DNA of 64,000 nucleotides from an uncultured Eubacteriales bacterium (GTDB lineage Bacteria > Bacillota > Clostridia > Christensenellales > CAG-138): assembly GCA_900544965.1 (NCBI GenBank), contig UQXE01000006.1:5342-69341 (forward strand), in the 5' to 3' direction. The notes under the pieces were generated by a model that did no database searches, was not told the origin of the DNA, and was given only the letters and a program-made list of their open reading frames with translations. Below are positions 1-8,814 of this stretch, in pieces (the stretch's first letter is position 1; each line of letters begins with the position of its first letter). The position numbers and the translations under genes are program-made.

Positions 1-67
1 TATATAGAACAGAAGCGGTTTCTTCTGCGGATAACGCCTGCCTTTTTCTGCGCATTTCTCTAAACAT
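1..67 (-). CDS. Pyridoxamine 5'-phosphate oxidase family protein (N-terminal fragment)
   Basis: Only the first 22 codons lie inside the window; the gene runs off the left edge. The visible start reads MFREMRRKRQALSAEET, which resembles the usual opening of small clostridial PNPOx-like flavin-binding proteins. An AAGGAG site sits 7 bases before the ATG. The family binds FMN or haem in a split-barrel fold, and substrates of this branch are mostly unknown. The identification rests on a short N-terminus recalled from the family, so it is tentative. Confidence 0.55.
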   Translation of the reverse strand, partial: MFREMRRKRQALSAEETASVLY

Positions 68-431
68 AAGACAACTCCTTCACAAAAATAAAGCGCCTTG
101 TCCTCCACTCCTTCCATGGCCTAACGAAATGGGGATAAGACGTAAACCCGTCGGTTATTAAATAAAATTATAATATATCCATCTCAAAAAGTCAAGGTTA
201 TAGGACTCCATATTTTGTTTATGAATAACTGCAACAAACCGCCCGCTTTTAGCCGAATAAAGAATGAAAGCGGACGTATTTTAAGGTTCAAGAGTAAATA
301 CATCGTGATGGAATAAAGCGGTTGACTGGGTTGGCAACGCTTGTCCGACGCTTGGGAATGGATTAGAAACGCGGCTATTGATGTAGGCTACTTTATAAAG
401 GAGGAGTAGTGGATATTATTTGAACCAGGTC
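68..431. other. Intergenic stretch without a recognisable gene
   Basis: Apart from the ribosome binding site of the leftmost gene, I see no convincing reading frame here. A strong-looking AAAGGAGGAG near position 398 is followed by GTG GAT ATT ATT TGA, a dead frame. It may be a remnant. Confidence 0.5.
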
Positions 432-502
432 AAAAAAACCTCCGACAAGAAGCCTTTTTGCCTTCACAAACGAAGGCAAAAAAGGTTCTATGACGCCGGA
501 GG
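432..502 (-). terminator. Rho-independent terminator of dnaN
   Basis: Read on the minus strand, a nested hairpin ends in seven T. The outer stem pairs CCTCCG (minus copy of 497-502) with CGGAGG (minus copy of 439-444). The inner stem pairs 451-465 with 472-485, nearly perfectly, around a 6-base loop. It lies 40 bases past the dnaN stop codon. Confidence 0.8.
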
Positions 503-542
503 CAAAATCGACATGCACGGTCGAAAATAGCTATTGCGTAAT

Positions 543-1640
543 TCAGCGCATTCTTACTGGGAGAATGAGGTAATAAAATGCCTCGCCGTCGATGGGCCTT
601 ATCACGCAGTGCTTATCGCTGGCTATAAGGTCGATGAATATCTCCTCATCCTCAAGGCTCTTAAGCGCGTCAATAAGGTATTTTGCGTTAAACGCCAGCT
701 TCTGTGCTTCGCCGGTCATCTCTATGGACTGCTCCTCGTTAGTGCGTCCTATTTCGCTGTTGGCGGATATTGTCATCACGTCATCGGCAAACTCGAGCAC
801 CACAATGTTGGTCTTCCCTTCGCGGGCCATAAGCGAAACGCGTTCTATGGTATCCAGCATATCGCGGCGGTTGAGGCGCACGCGTGTATTGTAGGTGTCG
901 GTCAATATCGCGGAATAGTTGATAAACTGCACGTTTAACAGCCTGGAAAGCACCCTGGTATGGCCAAGATCGATCATTACATGCGATTTTGTTAAAACAA
1001 TTTCAACGTTATCATCGCTGTCGTCCATAATACGCCCTATCTCATTTAGCGACTTAACCGGAATTACCGCGTCCAGTCTGCCGCATGTATGTCTGAGCGA
1101 TTCGCGGCGTATGGCAAGGCGGAACCCGTCAAGAGCGACAAGCTGCACGCGATCGCCGTCGATTGACATAAGCACGCCGGTGAGTATAGGATTTGAATCG
1201 TCGGGCGCTGTAGCAAAGGTGGTCTGGCGGACCATACTTCTGAACAGGCTCTTTTTTATGGTAATGGATTCACGCTGGCCGATCTCGGGCATTGGCGGAT
1301 AATCGGAGGCACGGTTGGTTTGAAGCGTGGAGCGGCTACGCCCGCTCTTTATTTTGATAGAGCTTTCATCCCCGTCTATCTCAACGGTTTCGCCTGGCAG
1401 CTTTCTCACCATTTCGGAGAAAATGCGGCCTGGAACGACTGCTGCGCCCTCTTCGCGCACTTCGGCTGGGATGGTGGCTTCGATCCTGAGCGACATATCG
1501 GTGCATACAAGCGTCATGTCGTTTTCCCTGGCGCATATATATATGCCTTCGAGTATCGGCAGGGCGCTTTTGGCGGAAAGCGCACGCGTAGCCGCCAGTA
1601 CGCCGGCGTTCAGGTCTGTAGTATTTATGATTAATTTCAT
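543..1640 (-). CDS. dnaN: DNA polymerase III subunit beta (sliding clamp)
   Basis: This 365-residue protein has the normal length for a bacterial beta clamp. The dimeric ring encircles DNA and tethers PolIII and other clamp-binding partners. Three clamp domains are expected at roughly 1-120, 125-245 and 250-365. The N-terminus (MKLIINTTDL) and the C-terminal YYLILPVRMR are characteristic, the latter lying beside the partner-binding pocket. The start is supported by AGGAGGTCACA just before the ATG. Unusually, neither dnaA nor recF flanks it: a PNPOx-like gene lies downstream and about 1 kb of non-coding DNA upstream. It could be a relocated single copy or a second clamp paralogue. Confidence 0.93.
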   Translation of the reverse strand: MKLIINTTDLNAGVLAATRALSAKSALPILEGIYICARENDMTLVCTDMSLRIEATIPAEVREEGAAVVPGRIFSEMVRKLPGETVEIDGDESSIKIKSGRSRSTLQTNRASDYPPMPEIGQRESITIKKSLFRSMVRQTTFATAPDDSNPILTGVLMSIDGDRVQLVALDGFRLAIRRESLRHTCGRLDAVIPVKSLNEIGRIMDDSDDNVEIVLTKSHVMIDLGHTRVLSRLLNVQFINYSAILTDTYNTRVRLNRRDMLDTIERVSLMAREGKTNIVVLEFADDVMTISANSEIGRTNEEQSIEMTGEAQKLAFNAKYLIDALKSLEDEEIFIDLIASDKHCVIRPIDGEAFYYLILPVRMR

Positions 1641-1749
1641 TGTGACCTCCTAGCAATCAATGGATTTCCTGCATCATTATAGCATACGCAAAAACCATTT
1701 GAAAGCTTAAGAACCCCTAATGTGCGACATCTGCTCCGGAAGTATGAAA

Positions 1750-1980
1750 CTATCCGGCCCAATGAGCGCCAAATAGGCTATTCTTACCGATTTTCTTTGT
1801 TGATGTCAGAGCCGGTATGCATGCCTGGCCCGAATTCGTCGCGTCCTGGGTTTCAAAAAATCCGATCACCGCAAAAAGCACGCCCAATCCAGCTATAACA
1901 TATGCAAGCTTCGATTAAAGGAGTTGAGCAGAAAGCGTCAACGCTATACCGCAGAGGATCAGCTTTATATCCTTAGCCAT
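1750..1980 (-). pseudogene. Small two-helix membrane protein, interrupted by a stop codon
   Basis: From ATG at 1980 the minus strand encodes MAKDIKLILCGIALTLSAQLL, then an in-frame TAA (1915-1917), then about 54 more sense codons to a TAG. The stretch after the stop includes a clear hydrophobic segment, LAYVIAGLGVLFAVIGFFE. The two halves together look like a short integral membrane protein of a kind common in Clostridia. No good ribosome binding site precedes the ATG. A decayed gene is the simplest reading; the hydrophobic segments are seen, the family is not identified. Confidence 0.35.
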
Positions 1981-2640
1981 ATAGTATTTACTCTGTTGTG
2001 CGGGCGATCAGTTAACCTAAGTTTCTATATTTGCAGATACTTCATAAACATTATACTATAAAAAACGCAAGGAAGCTAATCTAGACTTTGGTAAAGGCTC
2101 AAAATTTACAACACATAAAAGTCGACGGAATGCGCGCCGGTCATTTAATACCTTGATAGTTAAATATGGTCTGATAGCTGCTTGCAGCCGAAGGCCGACT
2201 TTTGCGGGATGAACCCCCATGCGCAGCAATAGTGCAATACGAAAGACTTATGACCTCATTTTGTCTCCGGCAGATTAAAGCTTTTTTTGCCTTGACACGT
2301 CTTGCGTTCTCTTGCTGCGCTCAGACGAAAAATCAAAAATACGACCCTAAACTGGTCTATCTGTATAATGAGGTTGCGCAGCCAAAAAACTACTAGATTT
2401 TGAATGATTCGACGTGCTTGCACAATAGCCGATAGGGATAGAAATTTTATGATTTCAATTTAGCAGTAAGGAATATATTTAAGTAACGCCATATTGAGTC
2501 AATTTAACATAACTATAGTTTTATTTATATATAACATAATAGCAAAATAATTATATGCAAGTAAGCGTTATAAAGGGCTAATTTTGCTTGGATCAAAACA
2601 TAAGCTGCCTATAATAGGCAGGAAGGTGATTTTTGGCTAT
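1981..2640. other. Non-coding stretch upstream of the two-component operon
   Basis: I find no supportable gene, RNA or origin here. A 64-codon open frame at 2202-2396 has no ribosome binding site and no protein-like composition. No cluster of DnaA boxes is visible despite the neighbouring dnaN. The AT-rich part from about 2440 to 2570 is probably upstream regulatory DNA for the following operon. Confidence 0.4.
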
Positions 2641-2645
2641 GATTG

Positions 2646-2654
2646 TGGTATAAT
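2646..2654 (+). promoter_or_regulatory. Extended -10 promoter of the response-regulator operon
   Basis: TGGTATAAT at 2646-2654 is a perfect extended -10 element (TGnTATAAT), 35 bases before the ATG of the response regulator. The -35 region is poor, as is usual for extended -10 promoters. Confidence 0.65.
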
Positions 2655-2689
2655 ATACACTAAAGCGGAAGGGCAGGAAGGTGTAACAT

Positions 2690-3373
2690 ATGGCAAAGCG
2701 GATTTTATTGGTTGACGATGAGCCTTTAATTTTAAAGGGTTTAAAATTTTCGCTTAATCAGGACGGATATGATACGGATACGGCTACGAATGGCGATCAA
2801 GCCCTTGAAATGGCTTTGAATAATGATTATGATATAGTGCTTTTGGACGTTATGCTGCCTGGGCTATCAGGCATAGAGGTTTGCCAGAGGATCAGGGAGA
2901 AGAGTGATGTGCCCATAATTATGCTGACGGCCAAGGGCGAGGATATGGATAAAATACTTGGCCTTGAATATGGCGCTGACGATTATATGACGAAGCCATT
3001 TAATATACTTGAAGTTAAGGCCAGAATAAAAACAATCCTGCGCAGGGCTGGCAGCAAGAGCGGCGAGCATAAAGCCCTGATCAGCGAACACGGTATTACT
3101 ATAAATACGGAAAGCCGCAGCGTAACCGCAGGGGATAACTCCGTTAATCTTACTGTAAAGGAATTTGACCTTTTAAACCTATTTATGAATAATCCCGATA
3201 GGGTATACAGCCGTGAGGAACTGCTTGATCTTGTTTGGGGTGAGGATTACGTAGGAGATTTGCGCACCGTAGATGTTCATATTAGGCGTCTAAGGGAAAA
3301 GATAGAGAAAAATCCTAATAAGCCGGAATGCATAATGACTAAATGGGGTATAGGATACTATTTTGCGGGTTAA
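2690..3373 (+). CDS. OmpR-family response regulator
   Basis: A 227-residue receiver plus winged-helix regulator. The phosphoacceptor is Asp53 (LLDVMLPG), with acidic residues at 9-10, Thr80 and Lys102 (TKPF) completing the receiver active site. The OmpR/PhoB DNA-binding domain spans about 128-225, with LRTVDVHIRRLREKIE as the recognition helix region. GGAAGG precedes the ATG. It is the first gene of a four-gene set and overlaps the kinase gene by 11 bases, so the two are surely partners. The target genes cannot be told from the sequence. Confidence 0.95.
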   Translation: MAKRILLVDDEPLILKGLKFSLNQDGYDTDTATNGDQALEMALNNDYDIVLLDVMLPGLSGIEVCQRIREKSDVPIIMLTAKGEDMDKILGLEYGADDYMTKPFNILEVKARIKTILRRAGSKSGEHKALISEHGITINTESRSVTAGDNSVNLTVKEFDLLNLFMNNPDRVYSREELLDLVWGEDYVGDLRTVDVHIRRLREKIEKNPNKPECIMTKWGIGYYFAG

Positions 3374-4838
3374 AAATTTCTTTGGATCTATAAGGTTGAG
3401 AATGGTGGCGGTATACTTCTGCGTCACCTTTCTTGCCATGCTTACGATAGGAGTAATTATATCCAATATAATGGAATCGTTCTTGGTAAGCCAGCGCGTA
3501 GAAGCGCAATCTGGCGAAACAAGGAGGGTAGCGCTTGAAATTGCTCCGTGGTTCAATGAGCGCAATGCGGATAAACTTTATGGCCACATATTAGAACAGG
3601 CCTCCGAACTAGATGGTCGAATCCTTATACTTGACAACTACGCCGTAGTTCAGGCGGATTCAGCCTCCGCTTACAACGGGATGTCATTGCCATACCACGA
3701 GGTCCGCAAAGTGCTGCATGGGACGTCCGATGGCGCATACGGATTTCATCGTATTGTTCGAAACAAAACTTTAGACTCGCAGACTGGCGCGGACGGGGGA
3801 ATTGATCGGGTTTGGGCCGTTTATTATACCGCCCCAATAGTAAATGATGGAATATATTTAGGTGCGGTCCTGTTTTCAACCGAAATTCAGGATGTACATG
3901 ACGGAATAACTGACATAATAAGGCGCATAACCGCTGTTTTCTTTATTACTGTTATTGCGATGGGTATAATAACCTTTATACTTTCAGGATTCTTAACAAA
4001 GCCGATTGTTGAGCTTACAGGTGTTATAAGAAGAATGGGTACTCAGGGCTTCGGTGCGAGAGTAAGGGTTAAGGATGGAAGTATGGGAGAGGTTGCAGAG
4101 CTGTCAAGGGCATTCAACCGTATGAGTGAGCAAATCGAGGATCATGACAGGGTAAGGGATGAATTTGTATCCAATGCCTCACACGAATTAAAAACTCCTC
4201 TTTCGGCTATGAAGGTTCTTTCTGAATCAATATTATATGAGAACGATCCAGACCCTGGGGTAATGCGTGAGTTCTTTTTAGATGTAAACAGCGAAGTCGA
4301 CCGGCTTACAGGAATAATTGAAGACCTTTTAAGCTTGGTAAGAGAGGAGAGAGGACGGGCCGAGCTAAATATATCGGATGTAAGACTGGACGAGCTGACG
4401 CTTAGGGTGGTAAAAAGACTTATGCCTCTAAGCCAGAAGAAGGGATTAAAAATCGAAACCCATGTAAGTCCCGTTCTTCTTGAAGCGGATTCTGAGCGGA
4501 TTGAACAGGTCGTATCCAATCTGGTTGATAATGCAATAAAATATACTGATACAGGCAAGATTGTAGTAGTGGTTAAACAGGAAGGTGAGAACGCGGTTCT
4601 TACAGTCCAGGATACGGGAATAGGCATACCGAAGGATGCGCAGCAAAGGCTATTTGAAAGGTTTTATAGGGTAGATAAGGCAAGGTCGAGAGGAACGGGA
4701 GGGACGGGGCTTGGTTTAGCCATAGTTGAAAGGATAGTCTCCATGCATAACGGCTACATCAGACTTAAGAGCGAACCGGCCAAGGGAAGCGTTTTTACCC
4801 TGTATCTTCCTATGCGCCACACGGGAGAAGTAAAATGA
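3363..4838 (+). CDS. Membrane sensor histidine kinase (HAMP/HisKA/HATPase)
   Basis: A 491-residue kinase with a TTG start inside the regulator's last codons and an AGGA about 8 bases before it. Transmembrane helices lie near 11-37 and 187-209, enclosing an extracytoplasmic sensor of about 150 residues. HAMP follows (210-262), then the H-box with phosphorylated His274 (SHELKTPLSA), the N-box (VSNLVDNAIKYT), DTGIGIP and a GTGLGLAI box. Architecture matches WalK/PhoR/MtrB-type kinases. An ATG at codon 14 is an alternative start but would shorten the first helix. The two GerMN lipoproteins directly downstream may modulate its outer domain (inference). Confidence 0.94.
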   Translation: MRVKNFFGSIRLRMVAVYFCVTFLAMLTIGVIISNIMESFLVSQRVEAQSGETRRVALEIAPWFNERNADKLYGHILEQASELDGRILILDNYAVVQADSASAYNGMSLPYHEVRKVLHGTSDGAYGFHRIVRNKTLDSQTGADGGIDRVWAVYYTAPIVNDGIYLGAVLFSTEIQDVHDGITDIIRRITAVFFITVIAMGIITFILSGFLTKPIVELTGVIRRMGTQGFGARVRVKDGSMGEVAELSRAFNRMSEQIEDHDRVRDEFVSNASHELKTPLSAMKVLSESILYENDPDPGVMREFFLDVNSEVDRLTGIIEDLLSLVREERGRAELNISDVRLDELTLRVVKRLMPLSQKKGLKIETHVSPVLLEADSERIEQVVSNLVDNAIKYTDTGKIVVVVKQEGENAVLTVQDTGIGIPKDAQQRLFERFYRVDKARSRGTGGTGLGLAIVERIVSMHNGYIRLKSEPAKGSVFTLYLPMRHTGEVK

Positions 4839-5860
4839 GACGAAATTATATATCTATACTTGTGGCGGTGCTTGTATGTGCCTTGTTGCTTTCGGGTTGC
4901 TTATTAAAGATAAAGGAGATAGAAAACGATGTTGTCCTTCCACAAATTGATCCGGAGGAGGGTGTAACAAGACAAGTACAAGGTGGTTTATATTATAGCC
5001 TAATTGATAGGGAAGGCGTGATAAAGATCAATAGTACAATATATATAAAATCGTATGAGACCGTGGAGAACGCTGTTCTAAGGGCACTGTCGCAGACGCC
5101 GCAGGAGCATTCGGATTTGGTTTTAAGCTCCCTTCCCAAAGGAACGGAAGCAATAAGCTCACAGCGCGAGGGCAGTATTTTATATCTTACTTTGTCCAAG
5201 GAATTTCTGGACAAAGCTGAACTGGAGAGCAGACGTCAGGAAATAGAGGAAGAAAAGGACAAGCTGAGACCCGGCGAGTATGAATCCATATTAAACGCGC
5301 TTGATAAAGAGTATTTTAAAGCGATGCGCCTAAGCGTATATTCAATAGTAAATTCCATGTTAAGCGTTACAGACGTTGACAGGATTCAGCTATTGGTAGA
5401 TAAAAACGGTACTGGGGAGGGAGTTAGACCTACTCTGTATGAGGTTGGGCTTTCAGAGGATATTGAAAGTGGGGAGCTTGTTGAGCCAATGCCGTTGGTA
5501 ACCAATCAAACCGCAACTCCTGCTACCATTGTAGAGCTTTTATTGGATCACTTAATTCTTAAAGACTATGAAAGAGCCTACGACTACTTTGCTTTGGTGG
5601 GAACAAATAATGAATACAAGCCTGACTTGACTGAATTCGTGGACGAGCTTAGCCCACTATGTAAAATTACTGAATACGATATGCAAGGATACGTCCAGAA
5701 TTCAAATGGGGAGGCTATGGTGCGGTTTAGGCTTGTTATAGAGAGGGAGAACGGAACCCCCGAAATTATATATAACGATGGGCTGATCTTGCTTGAGGAG
5801 GGCGGAATATATCTGGTTGATTATATTACTTTTTTGGATGTATTGAGGCAATCGCTATGA
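4835..5860 (+). CDS. GerMN-domain lipoprotein
   Basis: A 341-residue protein with a lipoprotein signal peptide: a basic start, hydrophobic ISILVAVLVCALLLSG and a lipobox LSGC (Cys22), so it should be anchored on the outer face of the membrane. A GerMN (sporulation/spore germination) domain covers about 50-200. A C-terminal region at about 225-340 resembles an NTF2-like fold, which is a guess. The start overlaps the kinase stop by ATGA and the end overlaps the next gene likewise, implying translational coupling. In mycobacteria the GerMN lipoprotein LpqB sits beside MtrAB and interacts with the sensor, so a similar accessory role is plausible. Confidence 0.82.
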   Translation: MRRNYISILVAVLVCALLLSGCLLKIKEIENDVVLPQIDPEEGVTRQVQGGLYYSLIDREGVIKINSTIYIKSYETVENAVLRALSQTPQEHSDLVLSSLPKGTEAISSQREGSILYLTLSKEFLDKAELESRRQEIEEEKDKLRPGEYESILNALDKEYFKAMRLSVYSIVNSMLSVTDVDRIQLLVDKNGTGEGVRPTLYEVGLSEDIESGELVEPMPLVTNQTATPATIVELLLDHLILKDYERAYDYFALVGTNNEYKPDLTEFVDELSPLCKITEYDMQGYVQNSNGEAMVRFRLVIERENGTPEIIYNDGLILLEEGGIYLVDYITFLDVLRQSL

Positions 5861-7275
5861 GGAAGATACGTGCAGTTTGTGCCCTGCTATGCATTTTATT
5901 TGCTGCAGGAGTTATAGGATGTGTAGGCCGCACTGAGGAAATTCCGCCGCTTCAGGAAACGGGATTTGAAGTTCCAAGGCCTATTACGTCACCGGTTGAG
6001 TTCGACGCAACCCTATATTTTGTCGACGAGAGTAACGGTGATCTGGTAGGGGAGGAACATAGCCTGACCTATGGAAACGGGATTTCAAAAATTCAATCTG
6101 CGTTAATAGCGTTGGGGTCGGCGCCCACTGGGGACGGAAGGATTTCCGCTGTGGCCGATGGCCTGAGACTGAACAAGGTTGTTCCTTTAGACGGCGTATG
6201 CAACGTTTATTATATTGGAGAACGCGCGGTGACGGAGGAAGAATGGCTCAAGCTGAGGACGGCTGCCGCATCCACGGTATTTAGCGTAGATTCCGGTCTT
6301 GAAGCTGTCAACGTATATTTAAATGGTAAAGAACCAGGATATGGAGGCGAAGCATTGGGGACAATAAGGAATTCTCCTAAGCTGTCTAATATACTAAAAT
6401 CGGCTTTTGAATTTCAAAGCAATGCAACATTATATTATGCTGATTATTCGAGTGGCGACGCGATGCTTATCGCAAGCAATTACACGCTAGATATTTCAAG
6501 AGGAATGAAGGCCGACGACTATGCCCGCCTTATATTTGAAGCCCTTAAATCCGCTCCGGATGGAGATACAGGACTATATGCTCCTATTCCACAGTCGGTT
6601 GCATTTGAAAAAGCAAGCGTTAAACGTGACGCCAACGATGAGTATGTAATCGAACTTACTCTAATTGATCAGGGAGCAAAAGACATTGACCATGAGATTA
6701 TATGTTCGGCGCTAACCCTGTCAATAACGGGATATATCCCCAACATATCCGGGGTAAGAGTGTACATTAGAGATGGCGGCGTACTAGAGTCCCTGCCTGA
6801 AAATGGGAGCTATACCACTGAGAATTTTGACAGCCTTATTGGTCGCCGCATCCACTTGGTATATACTGAAGAAAACGAATCGGTAATGCATAAGCGTACA
6901 CGACCAGTTTACTATGCGCTTGTTGATGATTACATGCATTCGCTTGAACTTCTTATAGGAATTATCTCATTGTCCAATTCTGACTTTGAAAGGTTCAGGC
7001 CTTCGGACTTACGGGCAATATATATAAGCGGAAGCAGCGCCGTTGTGGATTGGCAATACGGATTCAGTGATAAATTAAATTCTATGCTTAACAGCGAAAC
7101 TGTTGAGTCAGAGCGGAAGATACAGCTTTTTATCTATAGCATTATAAATACCCTGTGCGAGATACCAGGCGTAAACCTTGTGTGGATGACTGAAGCGGGG
7201 GATAGGATGGGAAGCATAGGCAATCTGTATTTAGGCAATGCGTTTATGAAAAACCCTGGATTGGTTTCTCAGTAA
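5857..7275 (+). CDS. Lipoprotein with two predicted GerMN domains
   Basis: A 472-residue protein with signal peptide and lipobox (VIGC, Cys22). Two similar segments, at about 50-160 (LYFVDESNGDLVGEEHSL) and about 190-310 (LYYADYSSGDAMLIASNY), have the GerMN-like pattern of a short strand, an acidic turn and a later VRVYI/VNVYL strand. A less conserved C-terminal part follows. It overlaps the preceding lipoprotein gene by four bases. GerMN domains occur in GerM and LpqB and are thought to bind peptidoglycan or partner proteins. Two adjacent GerMN lipoproteins following one sensor kinase is unusual. Confidence 0.75.
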   Translation: MRKIRAVCALLCILFAAGVIGCVGRTEEIPPLQETGFEVPRPITSPVEFDATLYFVDESNGDLVGEEHSLTYGNGISKIQSALIALGSAPTGDGRISAVADGLRLNKVVPLDGVCNVYYIGERAVTEEEWLKLRTAAASTVFSVDSGLEAVNVYLNGKEPGYGGEALGTIRNSPKLSNILKSAFEFQSNATLYYADYSSGDAMLIASNYTLDISRGMKADDYARLIFEALKSAPDGDTGLYAPIPQSVAFEKASVKRDANDEYVIELTLIDQGAKDIDHEIICSALTLSITGYIPNISGVRVYIRDGGVLESLPENGSYTTENFDSLIGRRIHLVYTEENESVMHKRTRPVYYALVDDYMHSLELLIGIISLSNSDFERFRPSDLRAIYISGSSAVVDWQYGFSDKLNSMLNSETVESERKIQLFIYSIINTLCEIPGVNLVWMTEAGDRMGSIGNLYLGNAFMKNPGLVSQ

Positions 7276-7340
7276 ACAAGGTACAATATAATCATAAAGG
7301 TCCGGCAGGGCTATAAAATTTTTACAAAAGGGGATAAAAC

Positions 7341-7541
7341 ATGAAGTACTTAATAACTATCGATGGAATGGGATGTGGGCACTGTGTATCACGCGTCACG
7401 GCTGCACTGAATGATGTTGGGGCGTCGGTTGAAAGCGTTAAGATAGGGTCGGCTGTTGCGGACTTCTCGGGAGACGTTGACAGAATAAAAGCCGCGATTC
7501 AAGAAATTGGGTTCGATATCATATCCATAGAGGCGAAGTAG
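7341..7541 (+). CDS. Heavy-metal-associated (HMA) domain protein, CopZ-like
   Basis: A 66-residue single HMA domain with the metal site GMGCGHC (Cys13, Cys16), a variant of the usual GMTCxxC. The beta-alpha-beta-beta-alpha-beta pattern fits a small copper chaperone. An AAAAGGGG site precedes the ATG. It ends three bases before mnmA, and copA lies just beyond mnmA, so it probably delivers Cu(I) to the CopA ATPase. The metal is inferred from family and context. Confidence 0.8.
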   Translation: MKYLITIDGMGCGHCVSRVTAALNDVGASVESVKIGSAVADFSGDVDRIKAAIQEIGFDIISIEAK

Positions 7542-7544
7542 ATT

Positions 7545-8660
7545 ATGTCTGAAGTTGGGGGAGCGAGGGTTGTTCTAGGCATGTCTGGGGGGGTCGATTC
7601 ATCGGTCGCCGCATTATTGTTAAAGCGTCGAGGATACGATGTAATAGGCGTTTTTATGAAGAATTGGGAAGAGGAGGACGAGGACGGAGTATGTACCTCT
7701 GCGAATGATTATAGCGACGTACGCAGGGTGGCGCAACACGTAGGAATACCATATTATTCCGTTAATTTTGCAAAGGAGTACAGAGAGCGGGTTTTCTCGT
7801 ATTTCCTTGACGAGTTCGCTAAGGGCAGAACTCCTAACCCTGATGTGCTGTGCAACTGTGAGATAAAGTTCAGGGCCTTCCTTGACTTTGCCATGGGGCT
7901 AGACGCCGATTATATCGCAACAGGGCATTATGCTCGTATACAGCGTGACGGCCAGAATGTTTTGCTGCTTAGATCTGTGGACATTTCAAAGGATCAGACA
8001 TATTTTCTGTCCGGCTTGACGCAGGAGCAGCTATCCAAGGTTATATTTCCTGTTGGGGATATTACAAAGAACGAGTTAAGAAAAATAGCGTTTGATGAGG
8101 ACATCCCAACTGCGTTAAAGAAGGATTCGACTGGGATTTGCTTTATTGGAGAAAGAAATTTTAAAAAATTCCTTATGCAGTACCTTCCTGCCAGGCAGGG
8201 GGATATGATAACGCTTGACGGCAGGGTGGTAGGTACGCACGATGGGCTTATGTACTATACAATAGGCCAAAGGCGAGGCCTGGGAATAGGCGGAAGAAAC
8301 GATGGAAGCGGCGAAAGCTGGTATGTAGTTGCTAAGGACCTCGCAAAAAACCGCCTAGTAGTGCAGCAGGGAGAACAAGAGGAACTGTTCTCCCTAGGAT
8401 TGAGAGCCAATAAAGTAAACTTTATATTGGGTTTTCCACCAGCCAGGCAGTTTACGTGTACGGCCAAATTCAGATATAGGCAGCCGGACCAAAGGGTCCG
8501 CGTAACCGTATGCGGCGATGGATGCGTTGTTGATTTTTTTGAACCTCAGCGTGCAGTAACTCCAGGACAGTGGGTTGTACTATACGAAGGTGATATTTGT
8601 CTTGGCGGAGGGGAAATAGATGAAGTTCGCCCTTTAAAGCGGGCTATTTTACCAAATTGA
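7545..8660 (+). CDS. mnmA: tRNA-specific 2-thiouridylase MnmA
   Basis: A 371-residue protein of typical length. It activates uridine 34 of Lys, Glu and Gln tRNAs by adenylation and transfers sulfur to form 2-thiouridine. The PP-loop SGGVDSS lies near 14-20. The catalytic cysteines are in LCNCEIKF (about 103) and TGICFIGE (about 200), and the GHYAR and KDQTYFL motifs are present. The C-terminal barrel is complete. It stands between two copper-type genes without an evident functional link, a probable chance operon. Confidence 0.95.
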   Translation: MSEVGGARVVLGMSGGVDSSVAALLLKRRGYDVIGVFMKNWEEEDEDGVCTSANDYSDVRRVAQHVGIPYYSVNFAKEYRERVFSYFLDEFAKGRTPNPDVLCNCEIKFRAFLDFAMGLDADYIATGHYARIQRDGQNVLLLRSVDISKDQTYFLSGLTQEQLSKVIFPVGDITKNELRKIAFDEDIPTALKKDSTGICFIGERNFKKFLMQYLPARQGDMITLDGRVVGTHDGLMYYTIGQRRGLGIGGRNDGSGESWYVVAKDLAKNRLVVQQGEQEELFSLGLRANKVNFILGFPPARQFTCTAKFRYRQPDQRVRVTVCGDGCVVDFFEPQRAVTPGQWVVLYEGDICLGGGEIDEVRPLKRAILPN

Positions 8661-8686
8661 TCGTTGAACAAAAGTAAGGGCAAAAA

Positions 8687-8738
8687 TGGCAAGGTATGTT
8701 GCCATGAAATGTATCAAATGATAATATTATTATGATAC
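8687..8738. promoter_or_regulatory. Two inverted repeats between mnmA and copA
   Basis: TGGCAA (8687-8692) pairs with TTGCCA (8699-8704), and GTATCA (8711-8716) pairs with TGATAC (8733-8738). Neither is followed by a T-run, so they are weak terminator candidates. They may instead be operators for copA. No known CopY or CsoR box can be asserted. Confidence 0.35.
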
Positions 8739-8814
8739 CAAATTAGTAGCGACTAATCTAGGGGCAGCTACCTTTTATGCATTATTCGCTTTAATTTGAA
8801 GGGTGGTGTATTAT

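Noticed and set aside
2202..2396. 64-codon frame before the first two-component operon
   Set aside because: No ribosome binding site, no conserved-looking motif, and composition unlike neighbouring genes.
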